From: Pseudomonas coleopterorum
GTDB lineage: Bacteria; Pseudomonadota; Gammaproteobacteria; Pseudomonadales; Pseudomonadaceae
Assembly (NCBI RefSeq): GCF_900105555.1
Contig: NZ_FNTZ01000001.1
Span: forward strand, 4,095,001 to 4,159,000
Direction: 5' to 3'
Length of the DNA: 64,000 nucleotides
This document shows, piece after piece, positions 53,587 through 62,936 of the stretch. The notes beneath the pieces are model-generated. The model was not told the origin of the DNA and searched no databases. It saw nothing but the letters and a program-made list of their open reading frames with translations. The translations under genes were made by a program, and so were the position numbers. Positions within the stretch are counted from its first letter, which is position 1, and every line of letters starts with the position of its first letter.

Positions 53587-54369
53587 ATGCGCATAGCCTT
53601 GTACCAATGCCCGTCCCAACCGCTCGACGTCGAGGGCAACCTTGCCCGCTTGCAGGCGCGCGCCCGTGAAGCTGCACAGTGGGATGTCGAACTCTTGGTA
53701 CTGCCGGAGATGTTTCTGAGCGGCTACAACATTGGCGCGGGCGTGGCCCGCAATCTGGCCCAGGCCAGCGACGGTGCCAACGCCGAACAGGTCGCGCAGA
53801 TCGCTCGGCAATTCGGCCTGGCCATTGTGTACGGCTACCCGGAGCTGGATGAACAGGGCAACGTGTACAACTCGGTGCAGTTGATCGACCGCACCGGTGA
53901 GCGCCTGGGCAACTACCGCAAGACCCACCTGTTCGGCGATGCCGACCGCGCCATGTTCAGCGCAGGCGAACAGGCCCCTGCGGTGCTCGAACTCAATGGC
54001 TGGAAGCTGGGCCTGCTGATCTGCTACGACCTGGAGTTTCCGGAAAACGCGCGTCGATTGGCGGCAGCAGGGGCGGAGCTGATTCTGGTGCCCACCGCCA
54101 ATATGGTCCCCTACGGTTTCATTGCCGAGGTGACCGTGCGCAGCCGGGCATTCGAGAATCAGTGCTACGTGGCGTATGCCAACTATTGCGGTAACGAGAT
54201 GGAGTTCGAGTACTGCGGACTGAGCAGCATTGCCGGTGCCGATGGGCAGCAGATTGCCAAGGCAGGTCGGGATGAGGCGTTGATCGTCGGCACCTTGGAC
54301 AAGACTTCACTGACGTCGGCGCGCAGTGCGTTCACCTATCTGAACGATCGAAGACCTGATCTTTACTGA
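53587..54369 (+). CDS. davA: 5-aminopentanamidase (5-aminovaleramidase)
   Basis: Nitrilase-superfamily amidase that turns 5-aminovaleramide into 5-aminovalerate. The 260-residue protein has the catalytic triad Glu41 (LVLPEMF), Lys112 (YRKTHLFG) and Cys146 (LICYDLEFPENARR). ATG 53587 follows AGGAG. Ends in a strong terminator, closing the davBA unit. Confidence 0.94.
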   Translation: MRIALYQCPSQPLDVEGNLARLQARAREAAQWDVELLVLPEMFLSGYNIGAGVARNLAQASDGANAEQVAQIARQFGLAIVYGYPELDEQGNVYNSVQLIDRTGERLGNYRKTHLFGDADRAMFSAGEQAPAVLELNGWKLGLLICYDLEFPENARRLAAAGAELILVPTANMVPYGFIAEVTVRSRAFENQCYVAYANYCGNEMEFEYCGLSSIAGADGQQIAKAGRDEALIVGTLDKTSLTSARSAFTYLNDRRPDLY

Positions 54370-54430
54370 AACAGCCGATCAACGGCAGAAATGCCCGTGC
54401 CTTTGGCTGTTGCTCAGTGATGTCAATAAA

Positions 54431-54471
54431 CCATCATAGGGACGTCTTGTGCCCCATGATGGTTTTTTTTT
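54431..54471 (+). terminator. davA terminator
   Basis: Stem CCATCAT/ATGATGG extended past one mismatch by GGG/CCC, with a 10-base loop, then nine T. Confidence 0.92.
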
Positions 54472-54712
54472 GACGACATTAAATAGTCAGCGCCTGTGCG
54501 AATCTTCCTGCCGCGGACGACTTGCACAACGCTTGAACCCTGTGATTCTGCGGGTTTGCGGCTTGTTCGGAGGGACAATGTCAAGAAAACCCGCAAAAGC
54601 CTGAATTTGACAGCAATATGCCAGCGCCAAAAATAAATCATTATATTAATCAATAAGTTATGAAAAATTAAGTAGGGATTTCGAGCACCTACAGAATTTT
54701 TGACGAAAGCAA

Positions 54713-54741
54713 TTGACACTCCTCCCGCCAAAGCCGATATA
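54713..54741 (+). promoter_or_regulatory. candidate promoter of the exopolysaccharide operon
   Basis: Perfect TTGACA (54713-54718), then 17 bp to GATATA (54736-54741), or 19 bp to TATATC. The strong -35 and AT-rich upstream flank support it; the -10 is imperfect. Confidence 0.55.
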
Positions 54742-54941
54742 TCACCCCATCTGCCGCCAACACAGCAGTTGCAGCGACGCCGAAGAGTGTCGCGCAGACC
54801 CGACGACTACCCCATTGCCCTGTAAGCGCTGACCTCAATGAGCGGTCCGCGCCGTGTGCTCTGGCCTATGCAGTCCGTCATGTTCATTGCAGTACGCGAA
54901 GTTGGAAGTTGCACATTTCAAGGATCGTCGAGTACGAACCG

Positions 54942-54952
54942 GGCGGTAGCTT
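54942..54952 (+). promoter_or_regulatory. ops element (RfaH recruitment site)
   Basis: GGCGGTAGCTT matches the E. coli ops core GGCGGTAGCnT exactly. It sits in the operon leader 67 bases before the first start codon. The surrounding GGGC...GCCC (54941-54956) can pair, extending the short hairpin that ops forms on the non-template strand. The operon itself encodes an RfaH-type protein at 62933-63445. Confidence 0.8.
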
Positions 54953-55019
54953 TGCCCAAACACAGAGAACGTTAGTTATGGCGTTCAATCAACCGCGTGT
55001 CCAAGGAGGGTTCTTCCTC

Positions 55020-55790
55020 ATGTCACATTTGTTCAACCTGGATGAAAACACGTCGAACCGCCTGGCGGCCGACATGAATGAACAGGGCTATGCCGTACTG
55101 GAAAACGCTTTGGCGCCCTACGTGCTGGAAGAACTTCGTGCTTATGTGGATGACCAGGCTGCGCGCCATAACCAACAGTACTTCGCCTATCACGGCAATG
55201 CGCCGCTGGTGGGCAGCCGCTTGGCCGCCACGGCGATGTCGAGTGAGTTTCGCCAGCACCTGGCGCGCCTGCACGAGCAGGGCCAGGGCCATGCCGCACC
55301 CAGCGACCAGGTGTTCCCGGTATTGCGTTGCGTGCAAGGCCACAGCGGCCTGAAGGAATCCAACGCGTTTCACTTCGATGCCACCCTGCTGACCATGCTG
55401 GTGCCGATCTTCATCCCCGAGCAGGGCAAGCATCGCGGCGACCTGGTGCTGTTTCCCAACCTGCGCAAGGTGCGGGGCAGCGTGCTGTTCAACGCTGCCG
55501 AGAAAGCGGTGTATCAGAACCCGCTGTGCCGGCGCCTGATGGGTTGGTGCATCGAGCGCGGCTGGCTCAAGCCGCTGTTGCTGCGCATGAAGCCTGGCAA
55601 CGTGTATTTCTTCTGGGGCTACCGCTCGCTGCATGCCAACCAGCCGTGCGATCCGGCGCACCGGCGTGCCACTGCGTTGTTCCACTACGGTGACCCTCAC
55701 GCCGGCAGCCTGACCACACGAATGATCCTGCGGCTCAACCAGCACCGCGCCCGACGCGCAGTCGCCCGCAGCAAAAGTCAGGCGTCCTGA
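55020..55790 (+). CDS. phytanoyl-CoA dioxygenase-like (Fe(II)/2-oxoglutarate) protein
   Basis: A 256-residue cupin-fold oxygenase candidate, first gene of the exopolysaccharide operon. The metal triad is visible as His118-x-Asp120 (NAFHFDAT) and His205 (SLHANQPC), with an arginine (RRATALFHY, about 216) placed to bind 2-oxoglutarate. Start 55020 follows AAGGAGG; an in-frame ATG at 54978 is less likely. A hydroxylase or a lipid/sugar-modifying role is possible; the substrate is unknown. Confidence 0.65.
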   Translation: MSHLFNLDENTSNRLAADMNEQGYAVLENALAPYVLEELRAYVDDQAARHNQQYFAYHGNAPLVGSRLAATAMSSEFRQHLARLHEQGQGHAAPSDQVFPVLRCVQGHSGLKESNAFHFDATLLTMLVPIFIPEQGKHRGDLVLFPNLRKVRGSVLFNAAEKAVYQNPLCRRLMGWCIERGWLKPLLLRMKPGNVYFFWGYRSLHANQPCDPAHRRATALFHYGDPHAGSLTTRMILRLNQHRARRAVARSKSQAS

Positions 55791-55845
55791 GCGGACAATA
55801 ACGTGTTGGATACCACGGGAATGGCGAGCCGCCAGGGAGCAGCGA

Positions 55846-56961
55846 ATGATCAACGTAACCAAGGCCTATCTGGGCGACATCGACAAGTTCAAGGCCTATG
55901 TGGACCGTATCTACGCGTCCCACTGGCTGACAAACCACGGTCCGCTGTGCTGCGAGCTGGAGGAGCGCCTCAAGGATTACCTGGGCGTGCGCCACTTGAT
56001 CCTGACCAATAACGGCACGCTGGCGCTGCAAGTGGCCTACCGCGCCCTGGGCCTTTCCGGCAGCGCCGTGACCACGCCGTTCAGCTTCGTGGCCACCAGC
56101 AGCTCGCTGCACTGGGAAGGTATTCGTCCGGTGTTCGCCGACATCGATCCGCATACGTGGAACCTGGACCCGGAGCAGATCCCAGGCAGCCTGCAGGCCG
56201 ACACCAGTGCCATCGTCGCCACCCATGTGTTCGGCAACCCCTGCGCGGTGGAACGCATCGAAGCGATCGCTCGTCAGTACCGCCTCAAGGTGGTGTATGA
56301 CGGCGCCCACGCCTTTGCCGTGAAGCACGCTGGTCAGTCCGTGTATCACTGGGGCGATGCCAGCACCCTGAGTTTCCATGCCACCAAGTTGTTCCACACC
56401 ATCGAGGGTGGCGCGATCGTCACCAACGACGATGAGGTCGCGGCGCGGGTGCGCAAGCTGTGCAACTTCGGTATCACCGACGTGGACAAGATCGAGGGCC
56501 TGGGCACCAACGCCAAGCTCAACGAATTCTGCGCCGCCATGGGGCTCAGCGTGCTCGACGACATCGACAACATCCTCGAGCGTCGCGCCGAGATGGGTCA
56601 TTACTACCGTCAGCGCCTGAGCGGCTACCTCGACCTGCAACGCCAGGCCGACGACAGCCAGATCAACTACAGCTATTTCCCGGTGGCCTTGCAGAACGAA
56701 ACCCAAGTGCTGGCCATGCGCACCGAACTGCAAGCCGGCGGCATCAATCCACGGCGTTATTTCTACCCTTCGCTCGACACCCTCGAATATCTGCAGCCGC
56801 AAGCGGTCCAGTACCAATCGCGCAGCCTGAGTGAGCGGGTGCTCTGCCTGCCCATCTACCCCGGCCTGGCGCGGACGACTCAGGACCAGGTCATCGACAC
56901 CCTGCTGCGCGGCCACGAACTGAGTTACCCGCAATCCGTTTCATGGGCCACCGCTGTATGA
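55846..56961 (+). CDS. DegT/DnrJ/EryC1/StrS family sugar aminotransferase
   Basis: PLP-dependent enzyme that likely aminates a keto-sugar nucleotide (for example a 4-keto-6-deoxyhexose) for the polymer. The 371-residue protein has PLP Lys181 (SFHATKLFHTIEGG), Asp152 binding the pyridine nitrogen (YDGAHAF) and the NNGTLAL phosphate loop near 55. No matching dehydratase gene is visible in the cut cluster. It lies 55 bases after the oxygenase gene. Confidence 0.88.
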   Translation: MINVTKAYLGDIDKFKAYVDRIYASHWLTNHGPLCCELEERLKDYLGVRHLILTNNGTLALQVAYRALGLSGSAVTTPFSFVATSSSLHWEGIRPVFADIDPHTWNLDPEQIPGSLQADTSAIVATHVFGNPCAVERIEAIARQYRLKVVYDGAHAFAVKHAGQSVYHWGDASTLSFHATKLFHTIEGGAIVTNDDEVAARVRKLCNFGITDVDKIEGLGTNAKLNEFCAAMGLSVLDDIDNILERRAEMGHYYRQRLSGYLDLQRQADDSQINYSYFPVALQNETQVLAMRTELQAGGINPRRYFYPSLDTLEYLQPQAVQYQSRSLSERVLCLPIYPGLARTTQDQVIDTLLRGHELSYPQSVSWATAV

Positions 56962-56998
56962 AAAAGGGCATGAATTCGTTAAACCAAGGCACGCGTCG

Positions 56999-58531
56999 AT
57001 GAAGAAGCTTTCGGTCATCCACAACACCGCCCTCAGCTACCTGGGCCAGGCCTATGCGCTGGTGATCGGCATCTTGATCATGCCGTTCTACCTCAGCCAT
57101 CTGGGCGCCGAGGCCTATGGCTTGATCGGCTTCTACGCCGTGATGCAGGCCTGGCTGCTGCTGCTCGACGCCGGTGTGTCGCCCTCGCTGGTGCGCCAGA
57201 TCGCTCATCACCAGGGCAGCAGCGACAGCGCGGTGGCCAAGCGGATCGGCGGCTGGTTGATGCGTTCCTTCGAGCTGGTGTTTCTGCCCATGGCACTGGT
57301 GTGCGCGCTGGGTGTGTACCTGGCCAGCGACTGGATGGCCGCCCATTGGCTGCAGGCCCAGGCACTGGCGCCGCAGACCATCGTCAACTGCGTGATTCTG
57401 ATGGGGGTGATGGTTGGCCTGCGCCTGTTCGCCACGCTGTACAAGAGCGGCCTGCAAGGCCTGGAAATGCACGCCTGGTTGAACAACGCCAACGTGGTCA
57501 TCGCCACGCTGCGCTATTTCGGCGGCCTGGTGCTGGTGACCTGGGTGTCGCAGGACGCGCAGGTGTTCTTCGAATTTCAACTGTTCGTGGCGCTGGTGGA
57601 GACCTTGATCTTCGCTGCCAAGGCCTACCGCCACCTGCCTGCACCGACCCTGCTGAGCGGGTTCAACTGGGCGCTGGTCAAGCCGATCCTGCCGTTCGCG
57701 GCCAGCGTATCGCTGACCGCCGTGGTGTGGATCGTGCTGACCCAGCTGGACAAGGTGCTATTGTCCAAAGTGCTGCCGCTGGCCGAATACGGTTACTTCT
57801 CGCTGGTCGCGCTGCTGACCACCGGGATCATGATGATGATCAACCCGCTGGTACAGACCCTGCTGCCGCGCATGACGGTACAGGTCGCCGAAGGCCGTGA
57901 AAGCGACATGCATGCCCTGTACCTGGGCGCCAGCCGCTTCGTCAGCACCTTCCTGTTCCCCCTGGCAGCGATCATCGCGTTCCATGCCGAGCCACTACTG
58001 TTTGCCTGGAGCGGTGATACACAGGCCGCTCAGTGGGGTGCGCCGATTCTGTTCTGGTACGCCTTGGGCAGCGCCATCCTGGCGGTCAGCGCGTTCCAGT
58101 ACCACCTGCAATACGCCTACGGCGAAATGCGCCTGCACATCGGCTACAGCGTGGTGTCGGCCGTGATCAGCGTGCCGGCGATGATCATCGCGGTGTACGG
58201 CTGGGGCGCCCTGGGCGCGGCCGTGACCTGGTTCATGCTGCGCCTGGTGTCGTTCGCGCTGTGGCCACAAGTGGTGCATCGGCGTCTGGCGCCGGGCCTG
58301 CACCGGCCCTGGTTGCACGACATCCTGCGCATCAGCCTGAGCACCGTGCTCGGCGTGCTGCTGACCCATCCGTTGTTCAAGGCCATTGCCGGCGGCTCCA
58401 GCGACCGCCTGGTGATCTTCGCCGCCCTGGCCGTGTGTGGCGTGCTGACCCTGGCCCTGGTGGCCGCCACCTACAAACCACTGGCCCTGCGGGTCTTCCT
58501 CAAGTTGAGCAGAGCGAGCGCCGAACGATGA
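56999..58531 (+). CDS. wzx: polysaccharide flippase, Wzx/MATE-like
   Basis: Moves lipid-linked repeat units across the inner membrane. The 510-residue protein has about 12-14 hydrophobic helices spread over its length, an N terminus typical of the polysaccharide transport (RfbX/PST) family (YLGQAYALVIGILIMPFYL) and no soluble domain. Its stop overlaps the next glycosyltransferase start by 4 bases (ATGA). The symbol is by function in context. Confidence 0.82.
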   Translation: MKKLSVIHNTALSYLGQAYALVIGILIMPFYLSHLGAEAYGLIGFYAVMQAWLLLLDAGVSPSLVRQIAHHQGSSDSAVAKRIGGWLMRSFELVFLPMALVCALGVYLASDWMAAHWLQAQALAPQTIVNCVILMGVMVGLRLFATLYKSGLQGLEMHAWLNNANVVIATLRYFGGLVLVTWVSQDAQVFFEFQLFVALVETLIFAAKAYRHLPAPTLLSGFNWALVKPILPFAASVSLTAVVWIVLTQLDKVLLSKVLPLAEYGYFSLVALLTTGIMMMINPLVQTLLPRMTVQVAEGRESDMHALYLGASRFVSTFLFPLAAIIAFHAEPLLFAWSGDTQAAQWGAPILFWYALGSAILAVSAFQYHLQYAYGEMRLHIGYSVVSAVISVPAMIIAVYGWGALGAAVTWFMLRLVSFALWPQVVHRRLAPGLHRPWLHDILRISLSTVLGVLLTHPLFKAIAGGSSDRLVIFAALAVCGVLTLALVAATYKPLALRVFLKLSRASAER

Positions 58532-59454
58532 AACGGACCGAACAACAGATCATGCAGGCCTGGCCACAGGGGCAGGAGCCGTTGCTGTCGATCACTTGCC
58601 CGGCCTACAACCAGGTCGACTACATCGAGCAGACCCTGGACAGCTTTCTGGCGCAACGCACCACGTTCGCCTTCGAGATCCTGATCAACGACGACGCCTC
58701 CAGCGACGGCACGACGCAGATCATCGAGCGCTACGCCGAGCAGTACCCGAACCTCATCAAGCCGGTGATTCATCAGCACAACCAGTACCAGTTGGGGCGC
58801 TGGTGTTTTCCGGCGCTGTTCAACCGGGCCCGCGGCAAGTACATCGCCTATTGCGAGGGCGACGATTACTGGATCGACCCGCTCAAGTTGCAGAAGCAGG
58901 TGAACTTCCTCGAAGCCAACGCCGATTACGTGCTGACCTACCACGACGCCATGGCGTTCGACAGCAAAGGTGAACAGGGCATCCAGCTGACCGGCAAGTA
59001 TCAGGCCGACGCCAGCGCCATGGACCTGCTCAAGGCCCGCCCGATCTCGACCTTGACCACCTGCTTTCGCAACGTGCTGCACGAGCTGCCCCGCGAGCTT
59101 GCGCAAGCGCCGGTGCTGGACCTGTGCTGGTGGTCGATGCTCGGTGCCCATGGCAAGGGCAAGTACCTGGCCGACATCGCCCCGGCACGCTACCGCCTGC
59201 ACCCTGGCGGGATCTTTTCCCAGCGCCCGGGCCAGAACAAATTGCAGATGACCCTGCACACCTACGCGTGCCTGGCCAACTACTACTTCCGCCAGGGCGA
59301 CCGCGTGCTCTACGAGCACTTTCTGGTGCAGGTGTCCGGCATGTGTGTGGCGGCGATCCGTCCGGTACAGAAATTCCGCGCCCTGCTGCATGTGTCGGGC
59401 AACGTCAGCCGCAACCTGATACGGCGCCTGACGCCGGCCGCAGCGAGAGGCTGA
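58528..59454 (+). CDS. glycosyltransferase family 2
   Basis: A 308-residue cytoplasmic GT-A enzyme. It starts with the nucleotide-sugar fold LSITCPAYNQVDYIEQTLDS, then INDDASSDGT, and a metal-binding region CEGDDYWIDP near 109-118 typical of GT2. The start at 58528 is set by the ATGA overlap with wzx; the longer open frame is an artefact. Donor and acceptor sugars cannot be inferred. Confidence 0.87.
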   Translation: MKRTEQQIMQAWPQGQEPLLSITCPAYNQVDYIEQTLDSFLAQRTTFAFEILINDDASSDGTTQIIERYAEQYPNLIKPVIHQHNQYQLGRWCFPALFNRARGKYIAYCEGDDYWIDPLKLQKQVNFLEANADYVLTYHDAMAFDSKGEQGIQLTGKYQADASAMDLLKARPISTLTTCFRNVLHELPRELAQAPVLDLCWWSMLGAHGKGKYLADIAPARYRLHPGGIFSQRPGQNKLQMTLHTYACLANYYFRQGDRVLYEHFLVQVSGMCVAAIRPVQKFRALLHVSGNVSRNLIRRLTPAAARG

Positions 59455-59461
59455 AGACGAG

Positions 59462-59911
59462 ATGATCAACAAGGTTCTGGTGATCTGCATCGGCAACATC
59501 TGCCGCAGCCCCATGGCAGTGGCGCTGTTGCGTCACCACGCGCCGCACCTGCAGGTTGAATCGGCGGGCTTGAGGGCCTGTGTCGGCGAAGACATGGACA
59601 GCCTGACCGCACAGGTACTGGCCGACAACCAAGTGCCACGGCCGGCGCACGCCGCCTGCCAGCTGACCGACGAGCAGGTGCGTTGGGCCGATCTGATTCT
59701 GGTCATGGACCAGCGCCAGTTGCGCAGCATCACCGACACGGCCCCGCACACGCGCGGCAAAACGTTTCTGATCGGCAAGTGGCTCGACAATTTCGAAATC
59801 GACGATCCCTATCGCCGCCCCATTGCCGCCTTTCAAAGGACCTACACCGAATTGACTCGGTGTATCGAAGGCTGGCTGCCCTACCTGAGTTCCGAGGATC
59901 GACAAAGATGA
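59462..59911 (+). CDS. wzb: low-molecular-weight protein tyrosine phosphatase (Wzb/Etp-like)
   Basis: Dephosphorylates the tyrosine kinase Wzc to allow polymer assembly cycles. The 149-residue protein has the P-loop CIGNICRSP (Cys9 nucleophile, Arg15) and the general-acid Asp115 in DDPYRRP. It overlaps wzc by 4 bases, which fits a matched phosphatase-kinase pair. Confidence 0.93.
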   Translation: MINKVLVICIGNICRSPMAVALLRHHAPHLQVESAGLRACVGEDMDSLTAQVLADNQVPRPAHAACQLTDEQVRWADLILVMDQRQLRSITDTAPHTRGKTFLIGKWLDNFEIDDPYRRPIAAFQRTYTELTRCIEGWLPYLSSEDRQR

Positions 59912-62124
59912 CCGCGATGAACCGTTCAAACCTGGAGTACTACAAGGACACCCAGATCGATCTCGCGACGATTCTTCGGACCTTGTTCGATCACAAGAAA
60001 CTGATTGCCGGAGTCGTGGCCCTGTTCACGCTGCTGGGTGCTTTCTACGCCGTGGTCGCCACGCCGGTGTACCAGGCCAACGCCATGATCCAGATCGAAC
60101 CGAAGAAGGTCGGTCTGGATGCTACCCCGCAGCTCAACACCAAGCCGTCCTCGGTATCGGAAGCGGTGACCGAGATCGAGCTGATCAAGTCGCGCACCGT
60201 GCTCGGCCAGGTGGTCAGCGACCTCAAGCTGGACGTGGTGGCCACGCCGCGCTACTTCCCGGCGATCGGCCGCTACATGGCGCGCGAATTCACCCCGACC
60301 GGCAACCAGACACTGGCCGCGCCGCTGTTCGGTCTGGAGGCGTTCGCCTGGGGCGGCGAGAAGATCGACGTGTTCAATCTGGACGTGCCGGCAAACCTGC
60401 TGGGCGAGCGCCTGACCCTGATCGCCGGGTCGAACGGCACGTATCGCCTCGTGGGTACCGACGGCGCGCCACTGCTCAGCGGCCGTGTCGGCGAGGTCAG
60501 CCAGGGCAACGGCGTGACCCTGCAACTGGCCGAGCTCACCGCTCGCCCCGGCACTGAATTTCGCCTGGTGAAGAACCGCCTGCTCAACACCTCGCTGGAC
60601 TATCAGCAGCGTCTGCGCGTGGCCGAGTCGGGCAAGGATTCGGGCATCGTCTACCTGAGCATCAACGACACCGACCCGGTCCAGGCCAACCGCGTGCTGG
60701 ATGAAGTCAGCCGCCTGTACGTGCGCCAGAACGTGGAGCGCAGTTCGGCCGAAGCCGCCCAGCGCCTGGATTTCCTGCGCTCGCAACTGCCCGTGGTACG
60801 CAAGGAACTGGAGAAGTCCGAAGAAGCCCTGCACGCCTTCCAGATGCGTACCAAGTCGGTGGACATCACCCTCGAGACCAAGGCCCTGCTCGACCAGATG
60901 GTTGCCTACGACGCCCAACTGTCGGAGCTGCGCCTCAAGCGCACCGACCTGGATCGCCTGTACACCCGTCAGCATCCCGCCTCGGCAGCGTTGAGCCAGC
61001 AGATCAGCCAGATCGAGTCGCAGAAGACCTCCCTGCAAGCGCAGATCAAGGGCCTGCCCGAGACTCAGCAGGAATTGCTGCGCCTGACCCGTGACATGCA
61101 GGTGACGACCCAGACCTACACCCTGGTTCTGAACAAGAGCCAGGAGCAGGACATCATCCGCGCCGGCAACATCGGCAACGTGCGCATCATCGACAAGGCC
61201 GACAGCAACATCGAAGAGCCGGTCAAGCCGATGCGCGCGGTCATCGTTCTGTTGGCGATGCTGTTGGGCACCCTGGTCGCCGTGGCCATCATCTTCATCC
61301 GCCAGGCGTTCTATCGCGGCGTGGAAAACCCCGAGGTGATCGAGAGCCTGGGCATGCCGGTGTACGCCTCGCTGCCGCTGTCGCGCCAGCAGGAACGTTT
61401 GCAGAAGAAGCGTGGAAAGGGTGTGACCAACCGCGAATCGCGCTTGCTCAGCGTGGCCGCGCCGAGCGAGCTGGCCATCGAGTCGTTGCGCAGCCTGCGC
61501 ACCAGCCTGCACTTCGCGATGATGGAAGCACGCAACAACGTGCTGATGATCACCAGCCCCATGCCCGGCGTGGGCAAGTCGTTCGTCAGCGCCAACCTGG
61601 CGGTGATCATTGCCCAGGCCGGCAAGCGCGTGCTGCTGATCGACGGCGACATGCGCAAGGGCTACCTGCACCGGTCGTTCGGCCTGCAGCCCAAGCACGG
61701 GCTGTCCGACGCCCTGGCCGCGCGCCTGGGCAACACCGAGGTGATCAATGCCACCGAAGTGGACAACCTGCACCTGATCGCCTGCGGCTTTGCCGCGCCC
61801 AACCCTTCCGAACTGTTGATGCATGACAACTTCAGCAAGCTGCTGCGCGAGCTGTCGCCGCATTACGACCTGGTGATCATCGACACCCCGCCGGTGATTG
61901 CCGTGACCGACGCCAGCCTGATCGGGCGCCAGGCCGGGACCACCCTGCTGGTCGCTCGTTTCGGCCAGAGTTCGGTCAAGGAGATCGAGGTCAGCAAGCG
62001 TCGTCTTGCGCAGAACGGCGTGCTGGTCAAGGGCGCGATATTCAACGGCGTGATCCGCAAGGCGTCCACCGCCGAGTACGACTGCGCTGCCTACGGCTAC
62101 GACTATTCGCCGAGCAAGAAGTGA
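59908..62124 (+). CDS. wzc: polysaccharide co-polymerase / BY-type tyrosine kinase (Wzc-like)
   Basis: Inner-membrane protein that controls chain length and export. The 738-residue product has a Wzz domain between two transmembrane helices (about 34-55 and 443-465), a periplasmic coiled-coil (about 280-420), and a cytoplasmic kinase with Walker A PMPGVGKS (551-558), Walker A' LLIDGDMR (Asp579, Asp581) and Walker B VIIDTPP (656-662). The C-terminal tyrosine cluster is short: four Tyr in the last 16 or so residues. No Wza exporter gene is next to it in the window. Confidence 0.92.
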   Translation: MTAMNRSNLEYYKDTQIDLATILRTLFDHKKLIAGVVALFTLLGAFYAVVATPVYQANAMIQIEPKKVGLDATPQLNTKPSSVSEAVTEIELIKSRTVLGQVVSDLKLDVVATPRYFPAIGRYMAREFTPTGNQTLAAPLFGLEAFAWGGEKIDVFNLDVPANLLGERLTLIAGSNGTYRLVGTDGAPLLSGRVGEVSQGNGVTLQLAELTARPGTEFRLVKNRLLNTSLDYQQRLRVAESGKDSGIVYLSINDTDPVQANRVLDEVSRLYVRQNVERSSAEAAQRLDFLRSQLPVVRKELEKSEEALHAFQMRTKSVDITLETKALLDQMVAYDAQLSELRLKRTDLDRLYTRQHPASAALSQQISQIESQKTSLQAQIKGLPETQQELLRLTRDMQVTTQTYTLVLNKSQEQDIIRAGNIGNVRIIDKADSNIEEPVKPMRAVIVLLAMLLGTLVAVAIIFIRQAFYRGVENPEVIESLGMPVYASLPLSRQQERLQKKRGKGVTNRESRLLSVAAPSELAIESLRSLRTSLHFAMMEARNNVLMITSPMPGVGKSFVSANLAVIIAQAGKRVLLIDGDMRKGYLHRSFGLQPKHGLSDALAARLGNTEVINATEVDNLHLIACGFAAPNPSELLMHDNFSKLLRELSPHYDLVIIDTPPVIAVTDASLIGRQAGTTLLVARFGQSSVKEIEVSKRRLAQNGVLVKGAIFNGVIRKASTAEYDCAAYGYDYSPSKK

Positions 62125-62150
62125 TCGCCGATCCAGGCAGGAGTCTCCCG

Positions 62151-62936
62151 ATGCCCCGCACCGTTGCAATGATGCAGCCTTACTGGTTTCCCTATTTCGG
62201 CTATTTCCAGCTGATCGCCGGCGCCGATGCCTTTGTGCTCGGCGACAACCTGCAGTACGTACATCCGGGTTGGGTCAACCGCAACCGGCTGCTCAGCTGT
62301 GGCGCACCGGCCCTGTTCACCTTGCCGCTGAAGAAGGACCGCTCGGACCTGGCGATCAACCAGCGCGAGCTCAGCGACAGTGCCCCGCAGGTGCTGGGCA
62401 AGCTGCTCAAGACCATTGCCATGAGCTACTCCCGCGCGCCTTACCGCGACGACGTGCTGGCGCTGCTCGAGCCGCTGATGACCTGCCCGGAACGCAACCT
62501 GGCGCTGTACCTGGAGTACTCGCTGCGCAAAGTCTGCGAATACCTGCAGATCGACACGCCGATCCACGTTGCCTCCACCCTGCCGGTGGACGAGCGCCAG
62601 GTGCTGGACAAGCAGGACCGCGTGGTGAAGCTGGCCCGCCACTTCGGCGCGCAGCGCTACCTCAATCCTATCGGCGGCACGGCGCTGTACGACGAAGAGT
62701 ACTTCGCCCGTCACGACCTGGAACTGCGTTTTCACCGCATGGACGAGCTTTGCTACACGCAGTTCAAAGACCCGTTCGTGCCCAACCTGTCGATCATCGA
62801 CGTACTGATGTTCAACCCGGTATCACGGATTCGCCAATGGCTGCCGTGCTACAGCACGCTCAAGCCGAGCGCTGCACAGGACACCCGCAGGGTGGCCACC
62901 AGTCCTTCCGTCCACGCCATCGAGATGCGCTCATGA
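62151..62936 (+). CDS. WbqC-like family protein
   Basis: A 261-residue protein of the WbqC family, found in O-antigen and exopolysaccharide loci and of unproven activity. The signature MMQPYWFPYFGYFQLI...GWVNRN is near-perfect at residues 7-50. Families of this kind often lie beside DegT aminotransferases, which suggests a role in modifying the amino sugar made there. ATG 62151 follows AGGAG; the stop overlaps the RfaH-like gene by 4 bases. Confidence 0.82.
   Translation: MPRTVAMMQPYWFPYFGYFQLIAGADAFVLGDNLQYVHPGWVNRNRLLSCGAPALFTLPLKKDRSDLAINQRELSDSAPQVLGKLLKTIAMSYSRAPYRDDVLALLEPLMTCPERNLALYLEYSLRKVCEYLQIDTPIHVASTLPVDERQVLDKQDRVVKLARHFGAQRYLNPIGGTALYDEEYFARHDLELRFHRMDELCYTQFKDPFVPNLSIIDVLMFNPVSRIRQWLPCYSTLKPSAAQDTRRVATSPSVHAIEMRS

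Larger units (their letters stand above)
54472..55019 (+). promoter_or_regulatory. exopolysaccharide operon upstream region and long leader
   Basis: No gene. 54480-54720 is much more AT-rich than its surroundings (runs such as AAAATAAATCATTATATTAA near 54630), typical of MvaT/H-NS-like silencing or UP-type upstream DNA. A sigma70-like promoter at 54713-54741 gives a leader of about 270 bases that contains an ops element at 54942-54952 and ends with AAGGAGG at 55003-55009. Confidence 0.65.

Noticed and set aside
54423..54731. 102-codon minus-strand ORF in the region before the polysaccharide operon
   Set aside because: It runs through the davA terminator and the AT-rich promoter tract, has no ribosome site, and resembles nothing I recognise.
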